Source: Mytilus edulis
Taxonomy: Eukaryota; Mollusca; Bivalvia; Mytilida; Mytilidae
Assembly: GCF_963676685.1 (NCBI RefSeq)
Contig: NC_092344.1
Location: 94,456,749-94,520,748 of the forward strand
DNA length: 64,000 nucleotides
Direction of reading: 5' to 3'
A program made the translations under genes and the position numbers. Positions 10,640 to 22,899 of this stretch are shown here, piece after piece. The notes under the pieces were generated by a model. It searched no databases. It saw nothing but the letters and a program-made list of their open reading frames with translations, and was not told the DNA's origin. Position 1 is the first letter of the stretch, and every line of letters starts with the position of its first letter.

Positions 10640-10930
10640 TTTATTTATTCATAAATAGATTTGAGACAGTCCCAAAAGTTTCATTAAAACTGCAAAGAGA
10701 CCTTTTGAGTTATTGTTCGAAAATTGGAAAATCATCCCATTTTTATGAATAAAATTCAATAACTCAAAAACTCATAAAAATCGAAAAGGAGCTCATGTCG
10801 ATAAATTTTAAAACTTCACGTAAATTGGATAAAGCGTTTGTGAGTAAGTGTCCGACAGGTTGACAATGGACGGACGGACGGACAACTGCATACCATAATA
10901 CGTCCCGTGAACGGGCGTATTAAAATGACG
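10640..10930. repeat. dispersed repeat ending in a (GGAC)n tract and a short hairpin
   Basis: Ends with a GGACGGACGGACGGAC microsatellite followed by CGTCCCGTGAACGGGCG, which folds back on itself. This arrangement of body, microsatellite and terminal hairpin resembles the larger repeat at 22900-23985 and the 'pearl'/Helitron-like elements described in bivalves. Family placement is tentative. Confidence 0.45.
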
Positions 10931-11167
10931 AGTATATAAACCATAAAGTAAAAAAAAGTATCATGGCCAAAGCCATGCAATGAATCAGAAGTTTGCATGA
11001 GCTAGACAGGATTCCTAAATTAAAAATAATTTCCGAGTAAATCTAGATTATCCATGAAAGAGAATGACAAGTAAGTGAATCGAGAGAAGGTTCGGACAGT
11101 TTTGATTATCACAACAAACAAGATCTTATGTGATAGTGTGAATGCTGGTAGCTGCACTGTGCACGTT

Positions 11168-12209
11168 TTTCATTTTTTTTCATTTAGAAAAGTAGATTTA
11201 CAGATCTCACATTGTTGGGCTGATATCAGACGAGTTGTATATACAGATTGTACACAGTCATGTATCACCATCACTGCTGGTGATCCGTTGGATCAATCTG
11301 TTGCAGAGTTGTCACTGGTTCAGACGTACTTATAATAAAAAAAAAAATTCTGTGACTGTATCTTGCACTAATTTGTAGGATCCTTTACAATAGATAATTC
11401 AGCTGATCTATGACAACATCATCTTCATGCCTTACATATCATGTACTGTGTTATAACGCTAGATTTTTTTTCATTTAGAAAAGCAAAGGAGTAGGTTCAG
11501 TAAGACCCCTTTTTGGCCCCAAAATATAGGAGTTTTACAAAATTGTTAAAATGTAAACCTTTAGTTATTCATTGGACAGTAGAATGCTTCTGCTACATAA
11601 ATATGGGCTGTTTTTGACAATACAATGCACATATATCCGGTACTAGCACCATTAAGTCATGCTAAATTACTGAAATCCTCATAATTCTAGCATTTCAGTT
11701 AAATTTTAGACGGTTTTCGTGTAAAACGAAAGTGGCCGCATTCGTGTTCATCCTTAATATTGAAATGTAAGTTGTATTTTATGATAATACATAACATATA
11801 TAAAGGTTGAGGATGAACACGGATGCGGCCACTTTCATTTTTACCAAAAACCATCTGAAAAGTGACATTTTTCGGCATATTAGGTAGCTTTGTCATATTT
11901 GAGCTTGAATCGGATCGTTTTTAATGACTAAATCTGTTAAAATCTTTCACATCAACTAATCAATTCAAATAAAATAGACACTTAAGTGTTTAAAAAGTGG
12001 TCAAAATCTTTCGTCAGATGAACCTGAAATTTGAGGCCAAAATCGGTCCTTACCGGACCTACTCCTTTACAGATCTCACATTGTCGGGCTGATGTTCAGA
12101 CGAGTTTATATATACAGAATGTACACAGCCATCATGTATCACCATCACTGTTGATGATCCGATAGATACATCTGTTGTAGAGTTGTCACTGGTTCAGACG
12201 TACTTATAG
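11168..12209. repeat. tandem duplication (~300-bp period), second copy split by an insertion
   Basis: The block starting TTTTTTTCATTTAGAAAAG at 11168 and continuing through ACAGATCTCACATTG to the end near 11333 recurs from 11467. In the second copy the two halves (11467-11484 and 12069-12209) are separated by the 584-bp palindromic element at 11485-12068. Both copies end with the same CACTGGTTCAGACGTACTTA block. Confidence 0.75.
11485..12068. mobile_element. 584-bp inverted-repeat element with an internal hairpin
   Basis: Terminal inverted repeats begin AAAGGAGTAGGT and extend imperfectly for about 40 bp. An internal palindrome (about 11708-11863) has arms containing GAAAGTGGCCGCATTCGTG. The short minus ORF at 11699-11896 lies inside the palindrome and is not a gene. 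The insertion interrupts a host tandem duplicate, which defines its boundaries. No clear target duplication, so the superfamily is unassigned. Confidence 0.7.
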
Positions 12210-14185
12210 TTTAGATCAACGTGCGAATAGCAAGCTATATAAGATACCTCGATAACCGAAGACTAATTTATGTAATAATAGAAAAAAAGTATGATACCGC
12301 AATAAACGACAACCGCTTTGTTTGTTTGTTCGTCCGTTTTTTAGAAGTTGGGTGTAGTTGGTTGATGTGTTTTATTGTACTGTCTATTATTTGTCATTTC
12401 TGTATTATTATCTGTATGATACATTTTTTTTAACACATTGGATCATGGAATATGTGAACACAAATATTCGCTGAGGAGGAATAGTTACTTAATGCATGTA
12501 CATATATTTCATATTCATTAATCTATCCATGCTGATTTACCATGTGTATTAAATCACAGTTTCATAAATATTTATGCTTTGAATTGTTTAATACTAAATA
12601 TGCAAAGCCGGTATCAATACCTTTACATTCTCTAAGTTAATTGAACCTGATTTATGACTATAGAAACAAAAAATATCACAATACATAATAAAGAAAAAGA
12701 CGGGTTGTAACAAAATAAGGACGTTTGTATTGTTAGGTTTAAATTATCAACCTTACTAACCTCAAACTGAACAATAGTATTACGTTAACAACCATTATGA
12801 TTTAACAACATTGAATTTATATGAACGCATCAAAAATGAATATTAACTGGGTGTCAAAACATCTATACATTTTCAAATAAATTAACAAAGAAGAAATACT
12901 TGGGTCAAGGTTTCAATAAAATTTGATTAGAGTTAAGCATGTAATTTAATAAAAGAAAACATTTTATGAAATCAGTTGTTTCTTTCACATTTGAAATCGA
13001 AATATACGTTTGAAATATTTTTTGGTTTTCTATAAACGTTTCGTTTCAATCATCCTATACATACACATAAATTATCAGTTTTCTTTGTATCAGATTTTTA
13101 TGATGAGCGAAGCAAAGAGTAAAATTAAAATTACTATGTACGCCGAAGTTAATTTGTATGTCCTCTTTGCGGTTTGCTTCATCCACTTTGCAGTCACGCT
13201 TTTCGAAGCAATGACTATTTCTTTCAAACACAATGACAACAGCTATGAATTTCAAAATACTGAGCATATCAGAATGAATTATATTAAATTGTTAAGTACT
13301 TGTCTTTTCTTCCTGTTTTATATAGCTCGTACTTATCAAGTATAAGAGAGTAGAACGATACAAAAGGGACATATTCAAACTCAAAATATATGTCCTCACA
13401 ATGTATGCATGATTTTAAGATAATATAATCAACGTTCTTTGTTTAAATACGAAGGCCGGGTTTAGAAAAAAAGACAATGTACACAATAGATAAATGAATT
13501 ATACGTCTTAAAAGTGTACAAAAACCAACAAAAATGGAAACAAAGGAAAAACAAAATCAATTAATATTTCGGAAAACAGGTATTCTTTATCAGCATAATG
13601 AAAAATGGTATCTTATTACTCTGATTATTTAATGTAAAAAAAAAAAATATCGAGTACAAATTAAAACCCGAATAACGCTTGTATAATTCTATAATCTCAA
13701 AGTTCACTCAAGTTGAGTCTTTACCTTGACGAAACTGTTTATGTTTACATTCCAAATGAAACAACTCGATGACAGCATACAAACAAGTAATGACTAGAAA
13801 TATCTATTATAGTATATATATTTATTTTAATATATTACTGACTGTTAATTGATACATATCAAGTTTAATGGTTTTCCTTCAAGTTATCAATGTTACCCAT
13901 ATCCAATAAGACTTGATTAAAATATCATGTGACTATGTTGAATGCATTTATCCCATCTAACTTGAAATAAAAGATACACCAGACACAGTTTTCTTTTTTT
14001 TTTTTAACGTGGATAATATACTTTATTGCACTCTATTGCTGTTAACAATTTACTTAGTGTACAGCATTGCACTAAGTATCCCTGATATATTAGTTATTAG
14101 GTATCCAGGGAGAATATCTAATAAAAGTAAATTGATGTTACATTACAATGTTACAATATTTTAAATGATTTCATGTTTTCTTAGG
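12210..14185. other. no gene recognised
   Basis: AT-rich. The 111-residue plus ORF at 13010 and the 70-residue minus ORF at 13055 overlap, are hydrophobic and AT-driven, and show no domain signature, so neither is called. Confidence 0.45.
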
Positions 14186-14600
14186 CATCTATGTTGACTT
14201 GCATCTAGAAATTGACTGCAATGAGGGTCGGTTGAAAACAAAATTTTAAGACAAAGAAATGAGTCCAGCTTCCTATTTGTGAACTTCCATTTCTATATAC
14301 ATGTAGCAACATTCTAGGTGCGCCTGCATATGCAGTATACATCTTCCAATTGATACGATATTCTTTAGTTTTTATTTCCTATCATGATTCCCTTGATAAA
14401 GGTTGTTGTTTACAAAGAAGGTATTGAACCAACAGTCCCAAGTGCGGAAGTTAAAATCGTCTCTTCAAAAATTGAACAGATGTAATCAATACTGTTATGA
14501 AATGTGTTCTTAGTGTTGTAACCACAATCCCGTCCTGTTTTCCCCCCGATTGTGACTACCGAATTGGTCAACGGATTTGTATTTTTGTGATAATCTATAA
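14186..14600 (+). pseudogene. Penelope-like RT C-terminal relic
   Basis: Plus-strand similarity to 24410-24700: the blocks encoding the HLEID, KLYDKRD and GVYIS-like segments can be followed (for example GACTTGCATCTAGAAATTGA), but with frameshifts and stops. No B tail follows. The TIR element beginning at 14843 lies close downstream. Confidence 0.5.
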
Positions 14601-15387
14601 AACGCCATGACTGTCTATAGAAAATGGTTGTCTGTGATATTATGTAGTGATTTCTTTACATCATATACTTTCATCATTATATTATGTAGTTTCTCAATAC
14701 AGTTTTTATTTGTTCTGTACTTTAGTATTATATGATGGGGTTTCTTTACTATATTTATGTTGGTTACTTATTATATTTTGTAACTTTTCATTATATTATG
14801 TCCTTTTTTTTATTTTATGGATGTGTTTCAATATTATGTTATCACTGGTATTAAAGAGATAATAGTAACTGCAATTACGATTATCCCAATATGGCGACGG
14901 TAGATATAGGTAAAATCTTTACACTCGTTTTTCTTAAATGTAGCATGTTTTTGTCAATAGTTACTCAGCTGCAAGGTTTATCTATACCATTACATCATAT
15001 TTGAATCGTAACGGTGCACTGGAATTGTCCAAGAGCTGTGAAAATAGCCGTTGAAAAATTCAGGATGATAATCGTAACTCTATGGTATTTTTCTTCTTTG
15101 ATAATCGTAATTTTCTTTATATGATAATAGTAACTGAAATATAATAAATGTGTCTTTCAGCATTTCAATGGTATTGTGTGTGTTAAAAATGTAAATGCCC
15201 AGTTATACGATGACATTAACGCATATAAAAATAAATGAAGAAACTTACAGGTTAATATCTAGGATAAATTTACCTATATATCTCTAATTGATGAGAAAAA
15301 GGATGGATTAGCTATATCCCATATTCCAAAAGTGCAATCCTTTCAATTCATTGCTCAAAATGAAAGTCACGTATACCACATTTTCAT

Positions 15388-15741
15388 ATGTCAAAAAAGA
15401 TATATGCCTGTTTCATTGATTTCAGGAAGGCATTTGATACTATTAATAGAGATGCCCTCTTTTACAAATTGTCTTATTACAACATAGATGGTCCCTTTTT
15501 TAGTATAATGAAAGATATGTATAAAGAGGTTTTGTACTTGGTAAAAATCTCGGAAGGTATCACTGATTTTTTTAATTCCTCAGTTGGGGTAAAACAAGGG
15601 TGTATTTTAAGCCCGACATTATTTTCTTTATATATTAATGATTTACCATCTATTTTTGACTCAACATGTGAACCACCCAAGTTAAATGATAATGATATAT
15701 CATATCTGTTATACGCTGATGATTTAGTTCTTATCAATAAA
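15388..15741 (+). pseudogene. non-LTR retrotransposon RT fragment
   Basis: About 118 residues of reverse transcriptase: FIDFRKAFDT (palm motif A with the catalytic Asp), GVKQGCILSP followed by LYINDL, and YADDLVL (motif C with the two catalytic Asp). The ORF then runs into unrelated sequence until its stop at 15813. There is no endonuclease, no full RT fingers and no 3' tail, so this is a 5'- and 3'-truncated LINE piece inside the TIR element. Which LINE clade it belongs to cannot be told by eye. Confidence 0.8.
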
Positions 15742-16589
15742 TTCAGCCGTCCATATTTTTCCTTTGGATTCACTTTTTTCTATTTTATACTGATATATGA
15801 TTTTAAAAATTAAATTCAAATGTTTTGATCAAATTCCCATGTATTTTAGGACGTTTCTTTAAACTTTTGTTTTTTGTTTTTATTAGCCTTACCTATAGTC
15901 TTACGAAGCATTTGACAGACGAAAAAAAACACAAATATGTATATTGATAAATAACATCAAAGGGCCAAACATGTAGATTATCACAGTCGGAACTGGTTTA
16001 ATTACAAAGATTTTTATAGATTTTAAAACAAATATTTTGTGCTTCAGAAAAATGCATGAAAATTAGGAAAGGCTAATTTATGTTTTCATTTAATAGAAAA
16101 GTACTAATTATATGGCAAGTATGCAAATACAAAAATGTTCCTTGTTTAGTACCTTCAATATTTTTCTCTACAATATCTTCCATGCATATGTATGCAGCAT
16201 ACTTTTCATATACCGAGTATTTATGAATTTTTAATAAGTTTGTTTCTAATTTTGCGGAATATGCGTTATTTTATTCTCATCTTTGCAGTCATTCTTTGAA
16301 TAAGTATTTCTTGTAAGAAAATTTAAAGCTACATCAATTTTATTTTTTGATTTTCGGGCTTTTGGCCAAACTATAAAAGAACACAAATCAATGTTTGTCA
16401 ATGAACTCCACGTTACTTAATTTCATAATACACAAAGAATCCCATTTAGGGCCAAACATTCTCTAGTCTTATATAGCATTAAATGTTTTAAGGATGTCAT
16501 ATTATCATAATTCAAAATTGAATTTGTGTTGTTTATAGTTTATATCTGAGATACTGAAATTTCAGTGACAGTCATGAAGTAGCTAATAT

Positions 16590-16745
16590 GAATAAGAAGA
16601 TGTGGTATGTTTGCCAATGAGACAACTTTCCACAAGAGACCAACATGACTCAGAAATTAACAAATATAGGTCACCGTACGGTCTTCAACAATGAACAAAG
16701 CCCATACCGCATAGTCAGCTATAAAAGAAATAACACTGTAAAACA
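16590..16745 (-). repeat. SINE-like 'A' repeat copy inside the TIR element
   Basis: Reverse-oriented A copy beginning AAGATGTGGTATGTTTGCC, then CACAAGAGACCAACATGAC, then CACCGTACGGTCTTCAACAA, which is the fullest match to the A consensus in this window. Confidence 0.65.
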
Positions 16746-17687
16746 CTTTTCAAAGTTATACCTTGTTCATCATAACTTTTAAGTTGTGATATCATCCATG
16801 AAAAATGATCGAAGTGACATGAAAACTGTAGCCACTAATTTCTCGTCAAACGGTTTTTGACGAATACTAAATGTCTTTCCTACTTCGTTATGGCATAATA
16901 GGGTATGTTCTAGAATTAAATCAGCAGTGGCTTCCCGGGGGCAGAAATAGCACATATAACCACCTACAATAAAATAATTTAAACAATATTAACTATATTT
17001 ACTATTTACTTCAGGATAAATTATTTTTTGTTTACTGTCTTAATCAGAAATCTGATGTAAGGTGACACATGCGTGTCGCCTGACAATTATTGTCATGTAT
17101 CATAATTTCCATCGGTCATTCACATATTGTGTGGCATACCTAGTTCAATAAATTTCTGTATATTAACAAAGTTCGTGTTTTCCCATTTCCAAATTTCTTG
17201 AAGCTTGTTCACCCTTCCAATTTTATAATATACTAGTATGTAGCTGTTTTCATAAGAACAATTAATTATATATGCATAAAAAGAAATGTCATAAGATGTT
17301 GGGACGTTTCGTAAATAATTCATCGCCATAATTTCATAATATGCTATCAGATATACGTTTTTAGTGTCAATATCAATAAAACAGTTTCCAGTTACGATTA
17401 TCTTTTTTATTTTTAAATATCATAATTACGATTATCTTTTTTCCGAGTTACGATTATCATCCCGAATTTTTCAACGGCTATTTTCAAAGCGCTTAGACAA
17501 TTCCAGTGCACCGTTACGATTCAAATATGATGAAATGGTATAGATAAACCTTGCAGCTGAGTAACTATTGACAAAAACATGCTACATTTAAGAAAAATGA
17601 GTGTAAAGATTTTACCTATATCTACCGTCGCCATATTGGGATAATCGTAATTGCAGTTACGATTATCTCTTTAATACCAGTGGTTAT

Positions 17688-19049
17688 ATAGTAGAACTTT
17701 AGTTTTCTTGTCAAATACAATTGGCTTTGCATTTAAACTTTTTCATGCATGGATGATGATAGCATAATAACAAGTAATGACAAGAACTCACTATATTATA
17801 TTTATTTATTTACATATTTTACTGATTGTTATTCTGATACATATCAAATTATATGGGTTTTCTTCAATTTTAAGATGATGCGTATTTGATATTAAATGTA
17901 TTAACAATGTAACCCGTATCTAATAAGACCAACCTTTATTGCACTGAGACTATTAAACAGTGTTTTACATTGAGATAGCTTTCAGTAACTGAGAGCATTC
18001 TTTTATTTTGATGGGGGTTTGGGTGGTTTGTTTTATAAATATTCTGAAATTGAAAATTAAAATCCGACCAATAAAAATGATTTCTTAATTTAAAGAGACG
18101 TAAGTCCTACATGCATATGTTTCCTTAGAATACAAAAATGTATGATAATGTTGAAAATCTAAAACAAACAAAAAAACAAAAAAAGAAGAAACTAAAAAAC
18201 TTATACTTTTAAGTTATATTAATAAATACATTGTAATTTCGGGTGTTTCCGTTTTTATTAATAACAGCAGGTCGTGATTTTAGGAATAATAGATGTATTA
18301 TGTGTATCGTGATATAGTTAGCATGTCTATCTAATATATTATCTTAGGTTTCATCGTATTGCTCTTTTCACCCTTGGTGCTATAAGCAATCAATGCTTAA
18401 TACGATAGAGTCTAATTACTGTGTAAAATGACATAAATAGGCATTAACATATTAACTTAGTCTCAGACTACCTCTACTGGAGATCAATTAACGTTTTTAC
18501 TTCAATAGAAAATAAATTGTCAGTTACGTAAGTTTAGAGACAAGATGATTTGACAGTCGATTCGTTTAAACCTTTTTAACTCTTAACAAAAGATTTTCAT
18601 TCGATTAAACATTATCTTTAAAGAAATTGGACATTTAAAGCATACTACACCTTACTTTATACATATTTAGATATAATTATGTTCATATGTAACAATTTGA
18701 TGTATTTCGATCTCTACTTGAACTTAGTGATAACAAAACAAACATATTCTACAGTTACCATAAGAGTAGTAAGCCTTAGGGGGTTTACTGATTACAATTG
18801 ATGTTTTAGTAAAGGACTCTTTCTTTTTATATACCATTTATCAAAAACATGATGTGTGCTAGTTTTTAATCGTCTTTTACTTCGTTTACATAATATTAGA
18901 GAAGCTATCAAGATATGAAAATACTTTCATATTACACTTTCATATTACAATTTCCAAACGGAAGAAATATTCTGTATTAAAGTTGGGTTCTCTCCCATTT
19001 ACCAGAAAAAAAACTAAAATAAAATATAACTAAAATGTTGATACGTTCC
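17688..19049. other. no gene recognised
   Basis: AT-rich sequence. No supported ORF and no clear repeat structure. Confidence 0.5.
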
Positions 19050-20165
19050 TTTTTCCAGTAAAACGTTTCGCTTTTTACGCTTCTCCTAGTCTACCTAGTC
19101 TCTCTATTTATATATAAGGATGTGATGTGTTCCCTCTTCAAGTAAAGTTAAACTTTTTATGTTTCTCCTAGTCTCTCTAATTGTAAGCTAGAATGTGATG
19201 TGCTGTGTTTTCCAGTAAAGTTTTTAACTTGTATCGTTTCTCCGAGTCTCTATAAGCTAGGATGTGGGGTGTTTTATCTTCTAGGAAAGTTAAGATTATG
19301 ACAGTTCTCCGAGGCTCTCTATTTATAAGTTACGATGTGATGTATTGTATCTTCCATCAAAGTTTTTCCCCTTTTTCGAGTCTCTCTATACAAGCTACGA
19401 TGTGTTCCATCTTCAAGTAAAATTAAACTTATGTCGTTTCTCCGATCCTCTCTATAAATAATTTTCTATTTTCTCTCAAAATTTAACTTTTGTCGCGTAT
19501 CCGAGTCTCTATTTATAAGTAAGGATATGATGTGTTCTATCTTCCAGTACAATTTCATTTTGTCGCTTCTCTGAGCCTCTCCATTTATTTGTAAGGATGT
19601 ATCTTCCAGTAAAGTTAAACTTATGTCGCTTCTCCATTCCTGTCTATTTATAAGTGATGGTGTGATGTGTTGTGTCTTCCAGTAAAGCTAAATTTATGTC
19701 GCTTCTCTAAATCTGTTTATTTATAAGTGATGATGTGATGTGTTGTGTCTTTCAGTAAAGTTAAACTTATGTCGCTTCTCCAAACCTGTCTATTTATAAG
19801 TGATGATGTGATGCGTTGTGTCTTCCAGGAAAGTTAAACTTATGTCGCTTCTCCAAGCCTGTCTATTTATAAGTGATGATGTGATGTGTTGTGTCTTTCA
19901 GTACAGTTAAATTTAGGTCACTTTTCCGAGTTTCTATAAGTTAGGATATGATGTCTTCCATCTTCTAGTTAAGTTTAACTTGTGTCGCTTCTCTGAGTTT
20001 CTCTATTTAAAAGTTACGAATGATATGAATTGTTGCATCTTCCAATTAGGTTTAATTTATGTCGCTTCTCCAAATCTGTCTATTTATATGGTAGTTACGA
20101 TGTGATGTGTTGTGTCTTCCAGTAAAGTTTAATTCATGTCGCTTCTCTGAGTTCTATAATTATAA
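19050..20165. repeat. decayed tandem array, unit about 73-75 bp, roughly 15 units
   Basis: Each unit contains the landmarks TCTTCCAGTAAAGTTAAAC, then TTATGTCGCTTCTCC, then CTATTTATAAGTGATGATG, in the same order. The units best conserved to one another are at about 19600-19900; flanking units are more diverged and vary in length. No ORF spans the array. Confidence 0.8.
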
Positions 20166-21812
20166 ATTCGGATGCTGAATCAATAACTCATGTTTTGTAG
20201 GTGACTCAGCTGTATGTTTCAAATGAATCGTCACAGGATGTCGTATACTGTATATGTTAACATGGAATCATAAACAATTCAAACTAATACCTCATTTTCT
20301 CCTATGGCAGTAAAACTTTTCGTTTATTCTTTAGGTGAAAACACTTTCTGTATAGATACATGTACCATCTATAATTGGTTGCTGAATGTGTTCTCGTCAT
20401 TGTCGTGCCTTTGAATGTTTACATGTTTTAACTTTTTACTCCATCAGATAGCAATTTTGTTATTATTACTTGTGTCTAGTACATTTTGTATATAACTAAA
20501 GCAAATAAAACAAGTTTAAATGAAATGAAATCCCATAAATAAATCAACAAATACAATTTTTGAAAGAAAAACACTACACGATGCTTTTATGCATTTTATA
20601 TACTTCTGAACCAATCAGCAAAATTCATCCAGCCGTTAAGGGGGGAATGCGAATACAAGATATTAGTGTTTCAAATCCGTATCATATTGCAAAGAAGTGA
20701 AAGAAAAATCATTCGGATACAAGAGATGAGCTTTCTAATGTCATAATAATAAAACTTACATTTCTCTAATAGTTTAATTGCAATAGGAGTTGTTGCACAT
20801 ACAAAATGCTAACCAGTGAACAGAAGAACGAACAAACGTATAGCAAAAGAACACAAAGTTTCTTACATCTGTATGAGCAAACATTATTCGTTCGAAAGTC
20901 ATCATGGCGGATTTTGTATATTCTATAGTTCATTATTTTAGGTTTTTATTTATGTAAATTTTATATTTCGATAATTTTGTTATCATTCCGAATCGTAATC
21001 AATCTACATGTATATCATAATCATTCAAACGTTATTTGTATTTTACGCTTATCTATAATCCTTTTATTAACATCAATTATAAAAGATTTATATTCGTTTT
21101 TATGTTCAAACATTGCTCCACAAAGACTGTATATTATTTGACATATTTTATTGGACTTTTGACAAACTTTTAAAAATGTAATCCGTTACCCCCGCTTTAG
21201 TCAAAACGCGAAATTATATTATTAAACTTTACAATTGGATTGGGTCAATTATGCATGTCAATCAAACTTTTTATTTGTATTTTCATTGTTTGTATTTTAT
21301 TTGTATTTTCATTGTTTGTATATTGTTTATGATCATTGAAATATACGATAGTATGAAATATTTCCAGCAACTTGAACTTCATCCTATATGACATAGTTAG
21401 TTTTCATCGAACTCACCGACTTACAAGCTGTTCATTTCTGCTTTATTTCGTTTCTTATAAAAATATTCTTATTCTTATAATCAATATTACTGTTTATCTA
21501 GCATTACCAATCAGGAATTTAGGTTTAATGAAGCCAGTTAGTTGCATAATTATGATATGTATAAAAATATATGTAACCCAGCACAAAACATACGTTGAAA
21601 GAGAATCAAAACAAAATAAGCAATATTCAACTAAAACAGATGGTTTCGTTGAGGCAAAAAATGACAGATGGGCGGAAATGGGGGTTACCAAGTGTATAGC
21701 ATAAGTATATAAGAGGTAAACTAACAAGACAATTACATTACCAAATATACTCTTACATGTATGCCAAAGAATTTTAGAATACTGAAAAAACAAGACAAGT
21801 CAATACAAAAAT
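20166..21812. other. no gene recognised
   Basis: ORFs at 21372 (plus) and 21494 (minus) overlap and are repeat- or composition-driven. A short direct duplication of TATTTGTATTTTCATTGTTT occurs near 21270-21320. Confidence 0.45.
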
Positions 21813-22127
21813 AATAAGATGTGGTATGCTGGTCAATGAGACAATTCTCCACACGAGACCAAGGAGGGTCCAAAGATACCAGAGGGCATTTAAACCCATC
21901 AATCGAAAATGAACTGACAACGCCATGGATTAAAAAGAAAACGACAAACAGACAAACAACAGTACACAAAACGCAACCTAGATAAATGAGGATAAAGCAA
22001 CACGAACCCGACAAAAAACTGTGGATGATCTCAGGTGCTCTGAAAGGGTAAGCAGATCCTGCACCACATGTGGCACCTGTCGCCTTGCCCATCTTAGTAA
22101 ACCGTTAATAAGTAATCTAGGTAGGTC
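21813..22127 (-). repeat. 'B' repeat copy with terminal 'A' module
   Basis: Reads on the minus strand as CCTACC, then the GGTGCAGGATCTGC block, then GCCATGGCG, and ends with the CTCGTGTGGAGAATTG and CATACCACATCTTA module. It shows that the B tail and the A-type 3' terminus are one continuous unit. It is cut at 22127 by a hAT-like sequence. Confidence 0.65.
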
Positions 22128-22300
22128 CAGAGATGGGTCCGATTACTTTCAATGTAATTGATTAAATTACAATTACTTTGTCATTTGTACGATTAAATTA
22201 AATTAATGATTACATCATTTCTGAAAGTGTCTGATTAAATTAACGATTACATTGACAAAGTAATCATGATTACATCTGATTACAATGAATTTAAAAAAAA
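22128..22300. mobile_element. possible hAT-like 5' terminal region
   Basis: Begins CAGAGATGGGTCCGATTAC and is followed by many ATTAC/GTAAT inverted motifs, a composition seen at the ends of hAT transposons. It interrupts the B repeat at 22127. No matching right end or transposase was found, so the assignment is weak. Confidence 0.3.
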
Positions 22301-22899
22301 TACATTTTGTATGATGTGAATGAATTAACTTTTAATATAACTATAGCATTTTTTAGAAAGTATTTTGTTTGCTATATTATAAAATGATAACTTCAAACTT
22401 CATCTATTTAATAAACCACAAAAGTTCACTTCATACATACATGAACATTGTGTCACTGGTTATGACCCATTGCACTTTATCATCATTGATCTCTAAATTA
22501 TTTTGACTTCAATTGAATATAGCTTTATAAAAAGAGTTTGCTGTTTTTCTTCTGACCTATTCTAATCTTTAATTTATATTTGTTTCAAGGTGCGGTTTAT
22601 GGAAGTTAAAATATGGATGAAATAAAGTTACCAGTTTAATCAAATTGTAAACAAAATACAAGTACTAAAAATCATTGCATTTTACATGTCCAGTCCAAAT
22701 ACATACAAAAAAATGCTAATTTTAAACAAGTTATTTGTCCAACTTTTAATGAATTTAGTGCTAATTAGATAAATGATCACATGTCTGATTTATCTTTTAC
22801 CATATATATTATCCTACAGCTATACTCAATTGGTAATTGCAATAAAAACAACCTTAATTGGTTTCCTACCTGTCAATTCAAAGTTGACAAAAATCACAA

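Larger units (their letters stand above)
14843..17682. mobile_element. 2.84-kb element with ~300-bp inverted ends and 5-bp target duplication
   Basis: Left end CACTGGTATTAAAGAGATAA and right end its near-perfect reverse complement, flanked by GTTAT at 14838-14842 and 17683-17687. The inverted arms run roughly 14843-15140 and 17385-17682 and are highly similar for the first ~240 bp. Each arm contains several copies of a GATAATCGTAAC-like motif in both orientations, as in arms that carry transposase-binding subrepeats. No transposase ORF is visible, so the element is non-autonomous. The interior carries a non-LTR RT fragment and an A repeat, presumably later insertions or captured DNA. Ends starting CAC with a 5-bp duplication recall Transib, but the terminal sequence does not clearly match it. 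Confidence 0.75.

Noticed and set aside
13010-13345. 111-residue ORF as a small membrane protein gene
   Set aside because: AT-driven composition, an overlapping ORF of similar length on the other strand, no domain, no splice or promoter context.
21372-22092. ORFs of 99-119 residues on both strands
   Set aside because: The longest lies within a B repeat and recurs at other B copies; the others overlap it or each other and have no domain.
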